From the NCBI GenBank assembly GCA_039111635.1, contig JBCAQO010000009.1:1798001-1862000 (forward strand): a DNA stretch of 64,000 nt, read 5' to 3'. The position numbers and the translations under genes are program-made. Positions 33,805 to 46,602 of this stretch are shown here, piece after piece. Origin of the DNA: Heterobasidion occidentale. Taxonomy: Eukaryota > Basidiomycota > Agaricomycetes > Russulales > Bondarzewiaceae. The notes below the pieces were generated by a model. It was not told the origin of the DNA, made no database searches, and saw only the letters and a program-made list of their open reading frames with translations. Each line of letters begins with the position of its first letter. The first letter of the stretch is position 1.

Positions 33805-35281
33805 ATGCCAATCGATCGTAGGCAGGGCCTACGAGCAGATACCCCCAGTGACGTCTCGGTGACTGACAACCCAACTCCCCATCTAATGCTCACTCGAAGT
33901 GGCGGTCATGAGGCCAGGAACAGTCGGTTCTTGAGCCTTGAAACTCGACTCGCACATCCAATGCTCACCCGGAGTGGCCATCGCAGTGCTATAGACACTG
34001 CAACATCTCAGTTGTCTGTACATACCCGAGAACAAAGAGCTTACGTCTATCTCAACAACAGCAAAGGATGTTCCACTCGCATGGATCCACCATATATCAG
34101 GCAAAGCGAGGACTCCGACGACTGGTCTGCCACAAAATGGATCAATGCCATTCACCAGGGTCAAACGATGCATACTGGACGCAAGGAGCGTAAGGGCGCG
34201 AGTCTGAAATCAAAGGATGTGGCACGAGGATTGGACCCTAATGGGGGCCAGTGTCTCCTAACAAGGAACCTTTCTTTTGAGTCGGCTATACAAACTTGCC
34301 ACGTTGTAGCTCAAGACGAGATGAAAAACGACAATCTGGTCTGTCTATGCTGTTTTTTGGGCTTGATCAATCTGCTAAAAAATCGCGCTCTAGATCACAA
34401 GGCTAGAATTCTTTTGGGGGTTGAAGCATGGTCGTCTCAACATCCATGAGCCACGAAATCTGACGTTCAGTGAGTAATACTCAGTGCAATGCTTCATGCA
34501 TCATTTGTTCAAATGTTGACGGCGGATTCTTTGAAGTGGATGCCACATTGCATTTCCTGCTGGACAACAACGTCCTCGGTCTGGTTCCCGACAAAGAGAT
34601 AGTCGAGCGTATCTTAACATCCTTCAAAACACACAGACCTCGCGAAGATATCCGCGCTGTAGGTCTACAAATTATATCATTTGATTGAATTTACTCATGA
34701 TACCGTTTCAGCTATACGAAGGGCAAACTACTTTCCAGTATCGCTTACTGCCATTGACTGAAAGCGTGCAGAACATTCACCGTCTCCATCGTGGGCGTAA
34801 CCAAAACTCACCAGCCCGCAAAACCAGAAGTGTCAAGTATAGATATCCGTTTGCCAATTTCCCCATCCTCGAGTCACACGTGGAGCCTCATTTCGTGATC
34901 TACAATATCGGTAAAAAGCTGGAAGGGATCCTCGATAAACTTCCCTGTTTGACTGCTAAAGACAGTAGAGATGCAAACTATCTCGGTCTCGGAAATGCGA
35001 AGGAGGCGTACAACCACCTGACGACCATTAGATCGATCTATTTAAAATGGATAAACGGGAAAGTCCCTCTCTCTTTTACCAATGGCACAATTGGGAAGCG
35101 AGGCGTCAGGGGAGGCAATGATGGCAGCGGGGACGGCGTCGCTATCCAAGGCAAGAAGGGCAGTAAAAGGGCCGCGCCGTCCGACTTCGATCAACCTGGA
35201 ACTTTGCAGGGTTCGAACAAGTCTCGCAAGCATAATTCTAGGTCTCAGGCGACCAGAAGCAGCAAGCATGCGACATGCTAG
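33805..35281 (+). CDS. Family H protein H1: putative HNH-type nuclease, intact
   Basis: Four exons (33805-34338, 34394-34469, 34537-34658, 34712-35281) keep phase; 433 aa. The N-terminal 110 residues are low-complexity with two LTRSG repeats. Then TMHTGRKERKG, QCLLTRNLSF, a His-containing QTCHVVAQDE, LEFFWGLKHGRLNIHEPRNL and DATLHFLLDNNVLGLVPDKE. The H...RNL...LHxLLD...LVP order matches the H-N-H core of HNH_2-like proteins, all three key residues being present. Downstream follow FQYRLLPLTE, ILESHVEPHFVIYNIGKKL and a basic tail (KKGSKRAAPSDFDQPGTLQG). No signal peptide. The fold assignment is inference from motif order. It follows K2 as a K-H pair. Confidence 0.65.
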
Positions 35282-35756
35282 TTTCCTTTTCATCTTGCCT
35301 ATATGTATTCCTGCACCGTACCACTCGCGGACTGTCGTTCCTTTTGTAGCGCTAGGTTACCGCTCACGATCCATTGGTAGCACATACATTATTAGTTTAA
35401 AACAAATGAAGAGCAATCAGAAGCTTAAGCGCTTAAGATCAGTTAAGATCCTGACTCGAAGAGCTCGATTGGCCACTACAGCAACAAATAACGCGCGTCA
35501 GCGCCCTCGAAGCGGCTTCAACCTCCTTGCCTTAAATTGTGTCCTGATACCTGAAGATATACCACCACCATGTCCATCGCTAAGAAGGCGAAGAACTTGA
35601 CAAAACCTGCAAGAAAGACCGCAATAACGTCGGGGAAAGAAAAGAAGGCTACAGCAAAAACACCGAGAATGCCGCAGCAACTTGCCATTCAAAATAGCAC
35701 CTTGGGTGATTCCATATGTATGCCGCCGCTCAATGTACCCTGCTACTAATTTCCTA

Positions 35757-35761
35757 GTAAT
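35757..35761. repeat. 5-bp target site duplication, left
   Basis: GTAAT immediately before the 5' LTR; the identical GTAAT follows the 3' LTR at 40891-40895. Confidence 0.9.
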
Positions 35762-36073
35762 TGTTGGACTGAGGCAAATCGCCTTCGTCATCTCTTTCTT
35801 ATGATTTACTTATTGCTTACTTACTTGACGAGCTCGGAGATTGCCGAAGTACTATACAGTTCTCAGCCACTGCGCTTGTAGTTACTGACGCCTTCGGTGT
35901 CGGGCTTCCTCAGTGATCTACACAGACGCTGAGGTGAGCCCGCTTCTTCTTAAGACATAGATGTCACTTTTACTTACGCTTCTATCACGTAGTAATACTT
36001 CTAGGTACTTACCGATTAAATATACAGTGATCTACACAGACGCTGAGTAATACTTCTAGCCCATATCACAACA
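35762..36073 (+). repeat. 5' LTR
   Basis: 312 bp, TGTTGGACTGAGGC to CATATCACAACA. It contains an internal direct repeat (gtgatctacacagacgctgag at about 35913 and again near 36028). It has one C fewer than the 3' LTR in the run gggcttcctcagtg. Confidence 0.95.
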
Positions 36074-36088
36074 GGTTATGGGCCCTGC
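36074..36088 (+). other. Primer-binding site complementary to initiator tRNA-Met anticodon arm
   Basis: ggttatgggccctgc directly abuts the 5' LTR. Its complement, GCAGGGCCCATAACC, corresponds to the anticodon stem-loop (CAU) of eukaryotic initiator tRNA-Met, not to the tRNA 3' end. This is the half-tRNA priming known for Drosophila copia and related elements. Confidence 0.8.
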
Positions 36089-39000
36089 TGTCCAAGCCAT
36101 GTCGCTCGCCAATTCAATCACTGTCACTTCCGTTCCGAAGCTCTCAGAAGATCTGTCAAACTGGCCGATCTACAAGGATCGGGTACAGACAGCCATTGAA
36201 TCAAAGACAGGGCTGTCGCGACACCTGGCTGGCACCGCTCGGCAACCGCGAGAGCCCGTGCTTCCTGCCGAAGATGCTAAAGATGATGTTCTAGAAAAGT
36301 ATGACAGGACTATTGAGAAGGTCGATGAATACAATCAGAGAGAAGCCGCCATCAAGCAGCAGATCTACTCTACGATCCCGACTCCATCCTCAATCGAATC
36401 AAAGGGAAGACAACCGCTAAGGAAGTTTGGACGGCGCTCTGCGATCTTGCGGAGAAGCGGGGAAGATGGTCGAAATTGACATTCGACGGCGTATTCACGA
36501 TTCTCGATGCCAAGAGGGCGGCGATGTCCGCGCGCACCTCGACACCTTGATCGCACTCCAGAACGAGCTCATTGGCATGGATGCGGCTCTCGGCGACGAT
36601 GACTTTGTTGCTGTCATTCTGTCCTCTCTCCCGAAGTCCTACGAGTCCGTTATTTCAGTAATGACGGCCGCTTCGAGTCTCAGTTCGAAGCCCCTTACCC
36701 CTTCCGGAATCATTCAGCACCTCACGCAGGAGCACGACCGCGCAGCATTCAAGGTCGGCTCGAGAAGAAGGCACCGTCTGACGAGACGGCGCTGTATTCG
36801 CATGGCGGAGGTAAACAAGGAAAAGGGGGACGCGGGAAAGGGAAGAAGGGCAATCAGTCGTCGAGTGGCAAGAAGTGTTATAACTGTGGACTTACCAACC
36901 ACATAGCTGCAGACTGCTTCCGACCCGGCGGCGGGAAGGAAGGCCAATGGCCGGCAGGCATGCATCGGCCAGGCCAACACAAGAAGGGTGCGGACCAGAG
37001 TGCGGGGAACTTTGCAGTTGCCGAGGATGCTGAGGATCCCGAATTTGGATTCACGGCGACATTTGACCTTGCGGCACTGACAGCAGGCCCCGATGTCTCG
37101 TCCATGACACGGGCGCGAGTCACCACATGTCACCCTATCGAGAAGAATTCACAGACTTTGTCAGTATCCCATCCAAACCCATTTACGCAGCCGACAAACG
37201 TACCTTCATGGCAACTGGCCGCGGAAATGTTACAGTCCTGCTCCCAAATGGGGACGACATGACCGCCGTGCGGCTGTCCGACGTGCTGTACGCGCCGTCA
37301 ATCGCGATCACGTTGATCTCGGCCAGTCGCATCGACAAGGCTGGATACTCCATTTATCTGAAAGGGGGGATCTGCAGGATCTCCGACCCCTCCGATCATG
37401 TTGTCGCGAGAATTCCGGTCAAACAACCTGTACAAAGTCGTCAGTCAAAAAATTTTCGAGAACTGCAGGTTCCGCCAGGATCGCCGATGGCACCCCTCTG
37501 ATACCGGGGGGGACGAGGAAGCTCATGCCAACCTCGTGCTATCAGCGCGGGAACTACACCGTCGCCTGGGTCACATATCCCTGGACACAGCAAAGAGGCT
37601 GGTCAAGGAAAGAGTCATCGAAGGCATCACCCTCGACGCTCTCGTCTCCGAAATGGAGCTTTGTACTGCCTGTGTGCAGGCGAAGATGACACGGGTCTCA
37701 TTCCCGAAGGAACGGACCCGACCGCGCGCAAAACGTTATGGCGAGCTCTTACACTCAGACTTGTGGGGCCCCGCACCCATCAATTCTCTTACTGGCTATC
37801 GCTACGCGATGCCCATTATGGACGACTTCTCGCAAGAGATTGTCCTGAAACTCTTACGCTCGAAGGATGAAGCCTTCAAGCATTATCTTCAACACGAGGC
37901 CTTCGTGAAGGGCCATCGTGGCGTCGTTCGGATCGGCACTCTACGCACCGACCGCGGTGGCGAGTACACCTCTGACGGCTTTCGAATCCCACCTCAGACA
38001 CGAGGGAACGAACCATGAGAAGACAGTTAACGACACGTCGGCACAAAACGGGACCGCCGAGCGTTTCCTACGGACCGTTGTAGAACGCGGCCGCGCGTTG
38101 TTGATAGCGTCGGGACTTCCAAGGTCCCTGTGGGGTGCAGCCATGTCACATGCCGTCTGGTTGTGGAATCGGACCGGAACGCGCACGCTTGAAGGCACAA
38201 CGCCATACGAGAAGGTCCACGGCGCGAAGCCGGACCTGGGTGGACTCCACGTGGGGGTGCCGAGTATGGGTGAAGATAGAGGGGCGGAGCAAGCTCGACG
38301 CGCAAGCTGACGAAGGACGCTTCGTCGGCTATAGTGCTGAAAGCAAGGGGATACTGGTGTACTGGCCGACGAAACGGAAGGTCAGCGTCGAGCGCAACGT
38401 GCGCTGGGACGACTCACCGGTACCGGACGTCATTATCGATGATAACGACAGCCCAAACGACGACGCACGGACGCCGGCGCACTCTGCAAAGGGTGCAGGT
38501 CGCGCAAGCGCACCTGGCACCCCAGACACGACGCCGTCGAATGCCGTCGACGCGTCGCGGCTCAAAACCGAGTCGCGCGAGCCTACAAGCATCCCGGGAG
38601 GTCAGCAGGACGACGCGGCGCCAGCGCAACTCGACGCAAGCGCAACGAGAGGTCAAAACCTACCTGTAACCCCGGATTACATCCCCAAGCGCTCCGATTC
38701 TCCTCCCAGCGTCGAAACGACGCGTCCCCGTCGCACTCCCAAGCCTTCCGAGTACATCCGACGCCTTGAACGAGGCGAAGGAACGACGACAGGCAGCGCA
38801 CGAGCGCCAGCTGTCCCTCGCGGCATGCGAGCATCCGAGGACCCCAAACCAGACCTTGAGTCGAATCCTGTCGACAGTGCGCAGGTAGCGGCCATGGAGT
38901 CTTTCCTAGCCGATGAAGAGGCCGATGAAGAGGTCCTGGAGGAGGTGGAGATGCTGGGGAGGAAGTGGGAAGGAATAGAGTGGGCAATGGCAGCGGAAGC

Positions 39001-40571
39001 GACCGAGGGGATGGAACCCCGCACCGTGGAAGCCGCTCGGAAACGACCGGACTGGCCACAATGGGATGCGGCGATTCAAGACGAACTTGACCGCCTCGCA
39101 AAGCTCAACACCTGGGAGCTCGTCGACAGGCCCTTGAACGCCAACGTCGTCGGCTCCAAGTGGGTCTTCAAGATCAAGCGGGGCGCGGCCGGCGAAATCA
39201 CGCGCTACAAAGCGCGGCTCGTTGCGCAGGGTTTTCACGCAGGTCCCCGGCATCGATTACGGAGACACGTTTGCACCAGTCGCAAAACTTACCTCCATTC
39301 GGATTCTACTCGCTCTCGCGGCTCGCTTTGACTGGGAGATTCATCAGATGGATGTAAAGAATGCATTCCTTAATGGAGACCTCGAGGAAGAGATCTTTAT
39401 GAAGCAACCCCCGGGTTTCTCAGTGCCCGGCCTCAAAGAGAAGGTCTGTCGCTTATTCAAGACAATCTATGGCTTGAAGCAATCCTCTCGGCGCTGGTAT
39501 AAGAAGCTCTGCGACGCGTTCCTCGCCATGGGCTTTACGGTCTGTGCCGTCGAACACGGCATCTTCTACAAGCGTGACGACGAGGGTGTTTCCATCATTG
39601 CTGTCTCTGTCGACGACCTCGCTCTCTTTGCTAGTTCCTTGGCTGCCATCTTAGCTATGAAGGAAGCCCTCAATCGGGCCTTCGAGATGACAGATCTTGG
39701 CGAGATTCACTGGTTGCTCGGTATCGAGATCAAGCGTGATCGCGGGGCGCGGACTATTTCCCTGTCTCAGCGTGCGTACATCGACACAATTCTCTCACGC
39801 TTTAATCTCGAGACCGCAAATTCACTCTCCACTCCCACTGATCCAAACGCACACCTCACGATGATGCAATCCCCATCCACTCCGCAGCAGTTCTCCGAGA
39901 TGCGCAATGTTCCATACCAGGAACTTATTGGATCTGCCATGTATGCTGCCGTTGCCGCTCGACCAGATATCTGTTTTGCGGTGTCATATCTTTCACAGTT
40001 CATGCAGAATCCTGGACGTGCTCACTGGGAAGCCGCAAAGCGATTGCTGAGGTATTTGAAGGGCACACGAGAGTTATGGCTAACTTTTGGGAAGGAGCAG
40101 CGGGGGATTGAGGGATTCTCAGATGCTGATCATGGGGGTCAGGAGCACAGACGCTCAATCTCGGGTTATGTTTTTCTGTTCGATGGTGGCGCTGTGTCTT
40201 GGTCTTCCAAGAAGCAGTCAATTGTTGCTCAGTCTAGCACCGAGGCGGAGTATGTCGCGCTCGCTTACGCAACGAAGGAAGCATTGTGGATCCGTATGTT
40301 CTTAGGCAACATCTTCTCCCCTCTCACCACACCTACCATTCTCTATGGCGATAACCAATCCGCCATTGCCCTTGCCAAGAATGATGCCTTCCATTCTCGC
40401 ACGAAGCACATTGACATCCGCTATCATTTCATCCGCGACATTATCGAGAAGAACTTCGTTGAGCTACGCTACTGTCCTACTGGCGAGATGGCGGCTGACG
40501 GATTTACTAAACCGCTGGCTCGTCAGAAGATTGAGAAGATGATAGAGCTTATTGGACTTCAGGAGATTTGA
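36078..40571 (+). pseudogene. Copia gag-pol polyprotein gene with several single-base frameshifts
   Basis: ATG at 36078 lies inside the primer-binding site. Order: gag (about 36.1-36.9 kb), CCHC zinc knuckle (CYNCGLTNHIAADC, 36.87 kb), protease (DTGASHHM, 37.11 kb), integrase zinc motif (HRRLGH and CTAC), integrase D-D-E (HSDLWGP, RTDRGGEYTS, NGTAERF), a Ser/Pro-rich linker, reverse transcriptase (QMDVKNAFLNGDL; the catalytic box reads SVDD) and RNase H (SDADHGG, STEAEYVAL, YGDNQSAI). The frame shifts at about 36383, 36467, 36762, 37110, 37420, 37985, 38265 and 39238. The last 450 codons (39222-40571) are open. So many small losses beside near-identical LTRs point either to trans-mobilisation of a dead copy or to sequence errors. 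Confidence 0.9.
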
Positions 40572-40577
40572 GGGGTG

Positions 40578-40890
40578 TGTTGGACTGAGGCAAATCGCCT
40601 TCGTCATCTCTTTCTTATGATTTACTTATTGCTTACTTACTTGACGAGCTCGGAGATTGCCGAAGTACTATACAGTTCTCAGCCACTGCGCTTGTAGTTA
40701 CTGACGCCTTCGGTGTCGGGCTTCCCTCAGTGATCTACACAGACGCTGAGGTGAGCCCGCTTCTTCTTAAGACATAGATGTCACTTTTACTTACGCTTCT
40801 ATCACGTAGTAATACTTCTAGGTACTTACCGATTAAATATACAGTGATCTACACAGACGCTGAGTAATACTTCTAGCCCATATCACAACA
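40578..40890 (+). repeat. 3' LTR
   Basis: 313 bp, same termini as the 5' LTR, preceded by the purine-rich tract aggagatttgaggggtg and followed by the GTAAT target duplication (40891-40895). Confidence 0.95.
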
Positions 40891-42199
40891 GTAATATAGT
40901 TGTAAAAATATGAAAAGCAAACACCGCGCCGATTCGTGCATCCCTTCCGAAACTAAGCGGTGTCTGCTCACTGGAAAGCTAGACACAGAGGCTACGATAG
41001 GAACATGTTATCTGTTGAATAAGCACCATTGGCGAAACAACAAATGTGTGTGTTGGATCCGTTCACTACCAGGATGTAGATTGACTTATTCGCGCAGCTT
41101 GCCCGATTAGAATGGTGGTGGGGTCTGAAATACGATTCGCTTCAACTCGACACTGAGTCGAACAGATTGTACCGTCAGTCCTCTTTCTCTCCTTCTAGGT
41201 TTCAGGTGCAGAATCCTCAAACCCCTTGATGCAGTTCGTCAAGACTGGCTTCGGTCGTTCAATAGTGGACAATGGATTCTACTCCCTGCATTCGACGTGC
41301 TCCGGAGAATTTCGTCGCATTACGGCAGACACTCGAGTCTACCAAAAGACGCTGATAAACTACCTCTTGAAGATGTTATTCATATATAGATCACCAATAT
41401 CTCACCAATATCATGAAACAGATTTATGGCCCGGCTAAAACTTTTGAATATCGACTGGTGCCACTCCGTAGTAACCTCCCCTTTATCCGTACGTTGGGCC
41501 TACCTCTCGAACTAAGACTACACCCTCTCATCATTCGTATCCCTTTGACACCTTACCGACACTGGTTTCGCGTGTGAAGCCACACTTTGTTATCTGTGAT
41601 GCTGGTCAAAAGCTAGCCCATACGTTACGGAGTGCTATGCCTCCCATCGTGTCCTCTATCTATGGCATCGACAAAATCTTGGCCCAGGGCATGCTCAATA
41701 TAGTTTTGGAATCCTACATGCTTTAGGGTAGTCAACGACCACCTCCTCCAGGTTTGCATTAGCACCACACACGCCTCCACGCATGCCCGTTACGACCATG
41801 GCTTCTGGAACACACCTGTCTCCTGTAATGGGCCATGTTTTTACAGTAGGTACGAATGGTCGGTCCGTCGTTGTAGCCGTTGCAAGGCCAGCTCCCTTCT
41901 CTGTCGTTTTCGCCCTCGCGGCTCCACTGACCTGGACACTTGTGACGAATTTCTGAGCCATGATGGCACCGATGGTGGAGAAGGCAGCCCACAACATGAA
42001 AGATATCGCAAGAATGTTGTTCAGCATGTAGGGAAATGGCTAGTGACATGCATAGCGCAGGTAGAGAAGCGGAGGTGGACGCCTGATGATAGTGACGACA
42101 ATCAGGTGGAAGGGTATGCTCAAAACAGTCTCTCGAAGAGACGACGGACTGCGTACTAGTCAATCATGTTAGACCATCTTCTTCATTGAAATAATCGTG

Positions 42200-42660
42200 T
42201 ATCACTGTTTCATTATTGATGTTGTCCAGATCATTAGTGCCACCCGGCAATGCCTTTTCTTTCATCTGCCACAGAACATTTGCGTCATTGCAGTATCATT
42301 GCCCTGCAAGTCTCCATGTACGTTTGTCGCAACGAAGCCTCCAAAAATGCCTATCTGCTGTGAGGGGCCGTACTTCTACAGCCAGTACCAATGGTCATGT
42401 CTTCGTTGTGATCGTTGCAAGGGTGTTTACCGACTCAGATAACTGTGACAAATTTCTGAGCTCCAATAGCACTAATGGCGGCCAAGACGGACCTCAGTAT
42501 GAGGTGCATCGCAAGTATTAAAATCAGCATATAATGGTGTGGTCATTGTCGTGCATGCAGGTGGTAAAGCACGGAGGGAATGGGCGTTCAATGACAGATA
42601 GGAGATTATGCTGAAGATACTCGCTCCGGAAAGAGGCGGAGGATTGTGTATCAGAAGAAT
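42200..42660 (+). pseudogene. Family K fragment (Cys-cluster region)
   Basis: Encodes a fragment matching the K Cys cluster (CEGPYFYSQYQWSCLRCDRC), closest to K2 (CDGPCFYSQYQWSRHRCDRC). Following pieces resemble the K tail (gaaagaggcggaggatt). Upstream exons are absent and several stops interrupt. It lies between K3 and K4. Confidence 0.65.
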
Positions 42661-42992
42661 GTATATACGAGGGCGATCCCACACCTCCTGCCGCCTGCTA
42701 CAGCATCTTGTCCTGCACGATGGCACTGGTGAGTAAAAGCAAGACTTAAGATTGTACTGGCCGTAGGACCTGGGAGTATAGCGTTCGTTATCGAGCGTTA
42801 TTGTCCACAATTTCACTGTTACAAGTACAATCTATTCACCCAGAAGGTTTACTGGACTTGTCATGATTACCAATACTGACACATAAGCTGCGCCAGCGTT
42901 GATGGCAACATCGCTGTCTCACGAGGCCTTGTCTCCGAACTTCATCTTGAATATATAGCAGACCACACATTCTTGCACCCATAGCAAGCGCG

Positions 42993-44507
42993 ATGCCTAT
43001 TACCAGGAAGGTCAAAAACTTGAAGAGCACTGCAGCTGCGAATAAGAAATCAACAATGAAGAAGATTGCGCCAACGAAGACAGCGTCAAAGAAGGCTTTA
43101 ACGAACACGATACGGAAGCAGACAATACAGAAAGGCAAACAGAAGGACCTTGGAGGTGTGTCGTATGTTGACTTGCGCATGCTTCCCCTTTTCAAAATAT
43201 TTTTGCATCAGAACTTGTAGAAACATCAGAACATACCAAGAGCAAGCGTCGCGTGCTACCAAATCAACCCAATGCTACCAATATCAAGCAGTGTCTCATT
43301 ACCCGAAAGCTCGATACAGAGGCCACAATTGAAGCATGTTATCTCTTGAACGAACACCACTGGGTGAACAATAAATGGGTGCGTTGTACTTTGGTTGCAA
43401 GGAAGTCTGCATCCCAACTATGCGTGTAGCTTGCTCGATTGGAATGGGGTGGGGCATGAATAATGACTCGCTTGATCTCGACACCGAGTCTAATAGAATC
43501 TACCGTCGGTCTTTCTCCGTTCCTCGGGGTAATAGGTCAATAAACACCATTCATAGTCCGACAAGATTGGCTCCAATCATTCAAGAGTGGACAATGGATT
43601 CTACTTCCTACGTTCGACATCCTATGGAAAATCTCGTCTCACTACGGGAGACATTCGAGCTTACCACAAGACACCGGTAAACCACCACTTGAAGATGTAT
43701 GTCAGTCATCTCTGGTTCAACGTCATCTCATCAATGTCATGAAATAGGTATATGGCAGGGCTGAAACTTTTGAATATCGACTGGTGCCACTCCATAGTAG
43801 CCTCCCCCTCATTCGTACAGGCCGTCCGATTGGGCCTACCTCTCGATCTAAGACTACGCCTGGTGGCAATCGGGTATCCTCTCATCATCCGTATCCCTTC
43901 GACACCTTACCGACGCTCATCTCGCGTGTAAAGCCTCACTTTGTTATCTGTGATGCTGGTCAAAAGCTAGCCCATACGGCACGGAGCGCTGTGCCTCCCA
44001 TCGTGTCCTCTATCTATGGCATCGACGAAATCATGGCTGAAGGCATGCTCGACATGGTTTTGGAATCATATATTCTTTGGGGTAGTCAACGCCCACCTCC
44101 TCGATTTGCGTCATCACCTCGCACGCCTCGATGCATACCCAGTGCGACAGTGCTTTCTGCAACCTCCACCTCTTGTGATGGGCCATGCTTTTACAATAGG
44201 TATCATTGGTCGCTCCATCGTTGTAGCCATTGCATCGCCAGCTCGAATCGTTCTCGTTTTCGCCCTGTTGGCTCGACTGACCTGGAACCTCATGATGAAT
44301 TTTTGAGTCACGACGACACGGATGGCGACGCAGATAGCCCTCGATATAAAAATATATTACAACAATGTTGTTCAGCATGTCGGAAAATGGTTATTAGTCT
44401 CCTCACATCAAGTAGAGAAGCGGGGATGGACATCTTGGGTTTCAAACGATGGCCAGTTAGGCGACTACGCTCATGATCGGCCGAGAAAAAGACCAAGGAT
44501 CATGTAG
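42993..44507 (+). pseudogene. Family K copy K4, frameshifted
   Basis: All K blocks are recognisable from MPITRKVKNLKSTAAANKKS to the RPRKRPRIM end. Breaks: one base missing in the LEWWWGM exon (gaatggggtggggcatg, near 43442) and one extra A in a run near 44348. Two Cys-cluster positions have also changed (NRSRF in place of a Cys; CSHC kept), which argues for real decay as well as possible indel errors. Paired with H2. Confidence 0.75.
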
Positions 44508-44825
44508 TGTATGGTATTTGCCGAAGATTTTGATATGTACTCTTATTCTTCAATGCATTCACAGTTCGCCTTTCTAACATCGGTAGATCATCAGCATATG
44601 CCACAATGTGATATTGTCCAATGCCACATGCCACGCTACGCCACAAACTCTCAATTTTCCGAAACCCTCCCTGGCCCATTGCTCTTCGTGCGCTTTGTCT
44701 TTTTAGCACTCCGCTCCACCATGGATTTGACTGCCACATCAAGGTGACTACAAATAGCTATTGCCACTCTCATTTGCTGCCATGACCACCTCCCTTCTGC
44801 TGCCACGACCACTCTCCTTCCAGAC

Positions 44826-46213
44826 CCATATCATGTTGCCCAGAAAAGACCGGCGTGAGCAGCAATGGAAGCGCGAAGACACCCAGTGATATCTCTAATC
44901 TAGACGACCTACCCCCTCCAATGCCCAGGCGCTCTAGCCGCGGTGCTGATGATACTGCGGTATCAAATGCCACACCGTCTGCCCGAGAACTGGATTCTCT
45001 CTATACTCCCGAAGCGGAAACATCTTCCGCAGACCCGCCGTTCATCCCGCCAAGCAGGAAGGATTCTGATGGCTGGACCGTCGCACAATGGCTCGAGGCC
45101 ATTGCTAAAGGTGAGACAATGCACACGGGTAGAAAGGAACATGCAGGCACATACGCGAAATCAAAGGACGTGGCGAAGGCCCTAGACCCTAATCAAGGGC
45201 AATGCCTCTTGACGAGGAACCTTCCGGGATTTTCTGTTCAAGGATATCATTTCATTCCCCAAGAGGAAAGAGACAACGATGAACTGGTTTGTATCTACCC
45301 TTATATCGGTTACATAAATCAGCTAAAGAAACTCGTGCAGTTGACAAGACTGGAATACGTGTGGGGTCTGATTTACGGTCGTCTCAACCTCGATGAACCA
45401 CGAAACTTGGCATTCAATGAGTGTCAGCATCTACGTTTCTCTCACCTTTCTAACCAATGATTCAAGTTGAGGCTACATTGCATATACTTTTGGACCACGA
45501 TTACTTCGCCCTGATTCCCGAAAAAGAGATCGTCGATCGCTTCTCAAACCACAATGCTACAGATGATATACGAGCAGTAAGTTTTCAAATTCCACTATTC
45601 AGACAATCTCACTTATTCACACACCCTGCCAGCTCTACGACGGGCAGACTGTCTTCAAATACCGCTTGCTTCCACTTACTGAGAAAGTGCCGAACATCAA
45701 CCGTCTGCATCGTGAGCGCGACCAAACCACACCAGCCTGGAAGATGAAGAGTACGGAATATCGATACCCCTTCGCCGACTTTCCTATTCTCGAGAGCCAT
45801 GTGGAACCGCACTTTGTTGTCATGAACACTGGAAAAAAGCTAGCGAAGGCCACACATCTTATACAGTGTTTAGCTAATGATCACAACCCAGAAGTCGCTA
45901 ATTATTTGGGCTTCAAGACTGTCCAGGAAGCTTTTCATCTTTAGAAGATGATAAAAATCATCTATTCCAAGTGGACGGAATGCGACGTGCCACTCTCTTT
46001 CACTAGTGGGAGCCTGAGTGCGCAGGGCGGCAGGCAACGTGATCGTTGCAGGAGAACGACACGTTTGTTGATACTCAAGACAAAAAGGGCAGCAAGAAAA
46101 GGGCCGCACCCTCCGACTTCGATCGTCCCGGAACTTCGCAGGCTTCGAACAAGGCTCCAAAACTCAAATCGGAGTCCCGGGTCACCAGAAGCAGCAAGCG
46201 TCTACGGCACTAG
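44826..46213 (+). pseudogene. Family H copy H2, broken
   Basis: Partner of K4 and mirror duplicate of H3. The H-N-H core is intact (QGYHFIPQEE, DEPRNLAF, EATLHILLDHDYFALIP). The frame is broken by a 2-nt loss near the start (gaagacacccagtg, where H3 reads gaagacacacccagtg), an in-frame TAG near 45942 (AFHL then stop, where H3 has AFVHLETIK), and a shift near 46085 in the KRAAPSDFDRPGT region. The final RLRH-stop position is 46211-46213. Confidence 0.75.
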
Positions 46214-46602
46214 TTTCCTTTCCATGATAATGGACTTTTCGTTCTGTATCCTTACGTCGTACTACTCACGGACTGTTGCTCTTTTTGTAGTTCACCGCAT
46301 ACCGTATCGCGAGCATTTTGTAGCACCTATCTTATTGGTTTATCATTATCGTGTATTCGTGTCTTAGTATACGTTTACTTAGTATCCAATCCGAGCGCTG
46401 CCAATGCCCGAGGCCTGAGTTCTGATAGGCAGAGGTCTTACTTCTTGCCTGTTGCGCACGACATGGACTCCGCTTAGCAAGTCAAACAGCATCCACCTGC
46501 ACAGCTGGGAACCAAGATACTGGCCACCGCATTACACTCGACAGAATAGATACATGCCACACGGCGAGCCACAACCGCACTCAGTCTGATGGCCTGCAAA
46601 AC
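46214..46602. other. Intergenic between H2 and the HCNGP-like gene
   Basis: The 3' flank of H2 and of the converging HCNGP-like gene; duplicated inverted at 49336-49750. No gene is seen. Confidence 0.5.

Larger units (their letters stand above)
35762..40890 (+). mobile_element. Ty1/copia LTR retrotransposon, recent insertion
   Basis: Complete 5.1-kb element with LTRs of 312 and 313 bp beginning TGTTGG and ending CAACA, a primer-binding site right after the 5' LTR, gag-pol in copia order (gag, protease, integrase, reverse transcriptase, RNase H), a purine-rich tract (40561-40577) and a 5-bp target duplication. The LTRs differ by a single-base indel as far as I can see, so the insertion is young. 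It sits in the first intron of K3. Confidence 0.95.
35570..42159 (+). pseudogene. Family K copy K3, split by a copia element
   Basis: The 5' part (35570-35756: MSIAKKAKNLTKPARKTAIT) is interrupted inside the first intron by the LTR element at 35762-40890. Homology resumes at 40896 with the CLLTGKLDTEATIGTCYLLN exon and continues to TAG 42157-42159. The right-hand part has further damage: a deletion in the FIRTG..TSRSK region near 41490 and stop codons at 41530-41760. Before the insertion it followed H1 directly. Confidence 0.8.
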
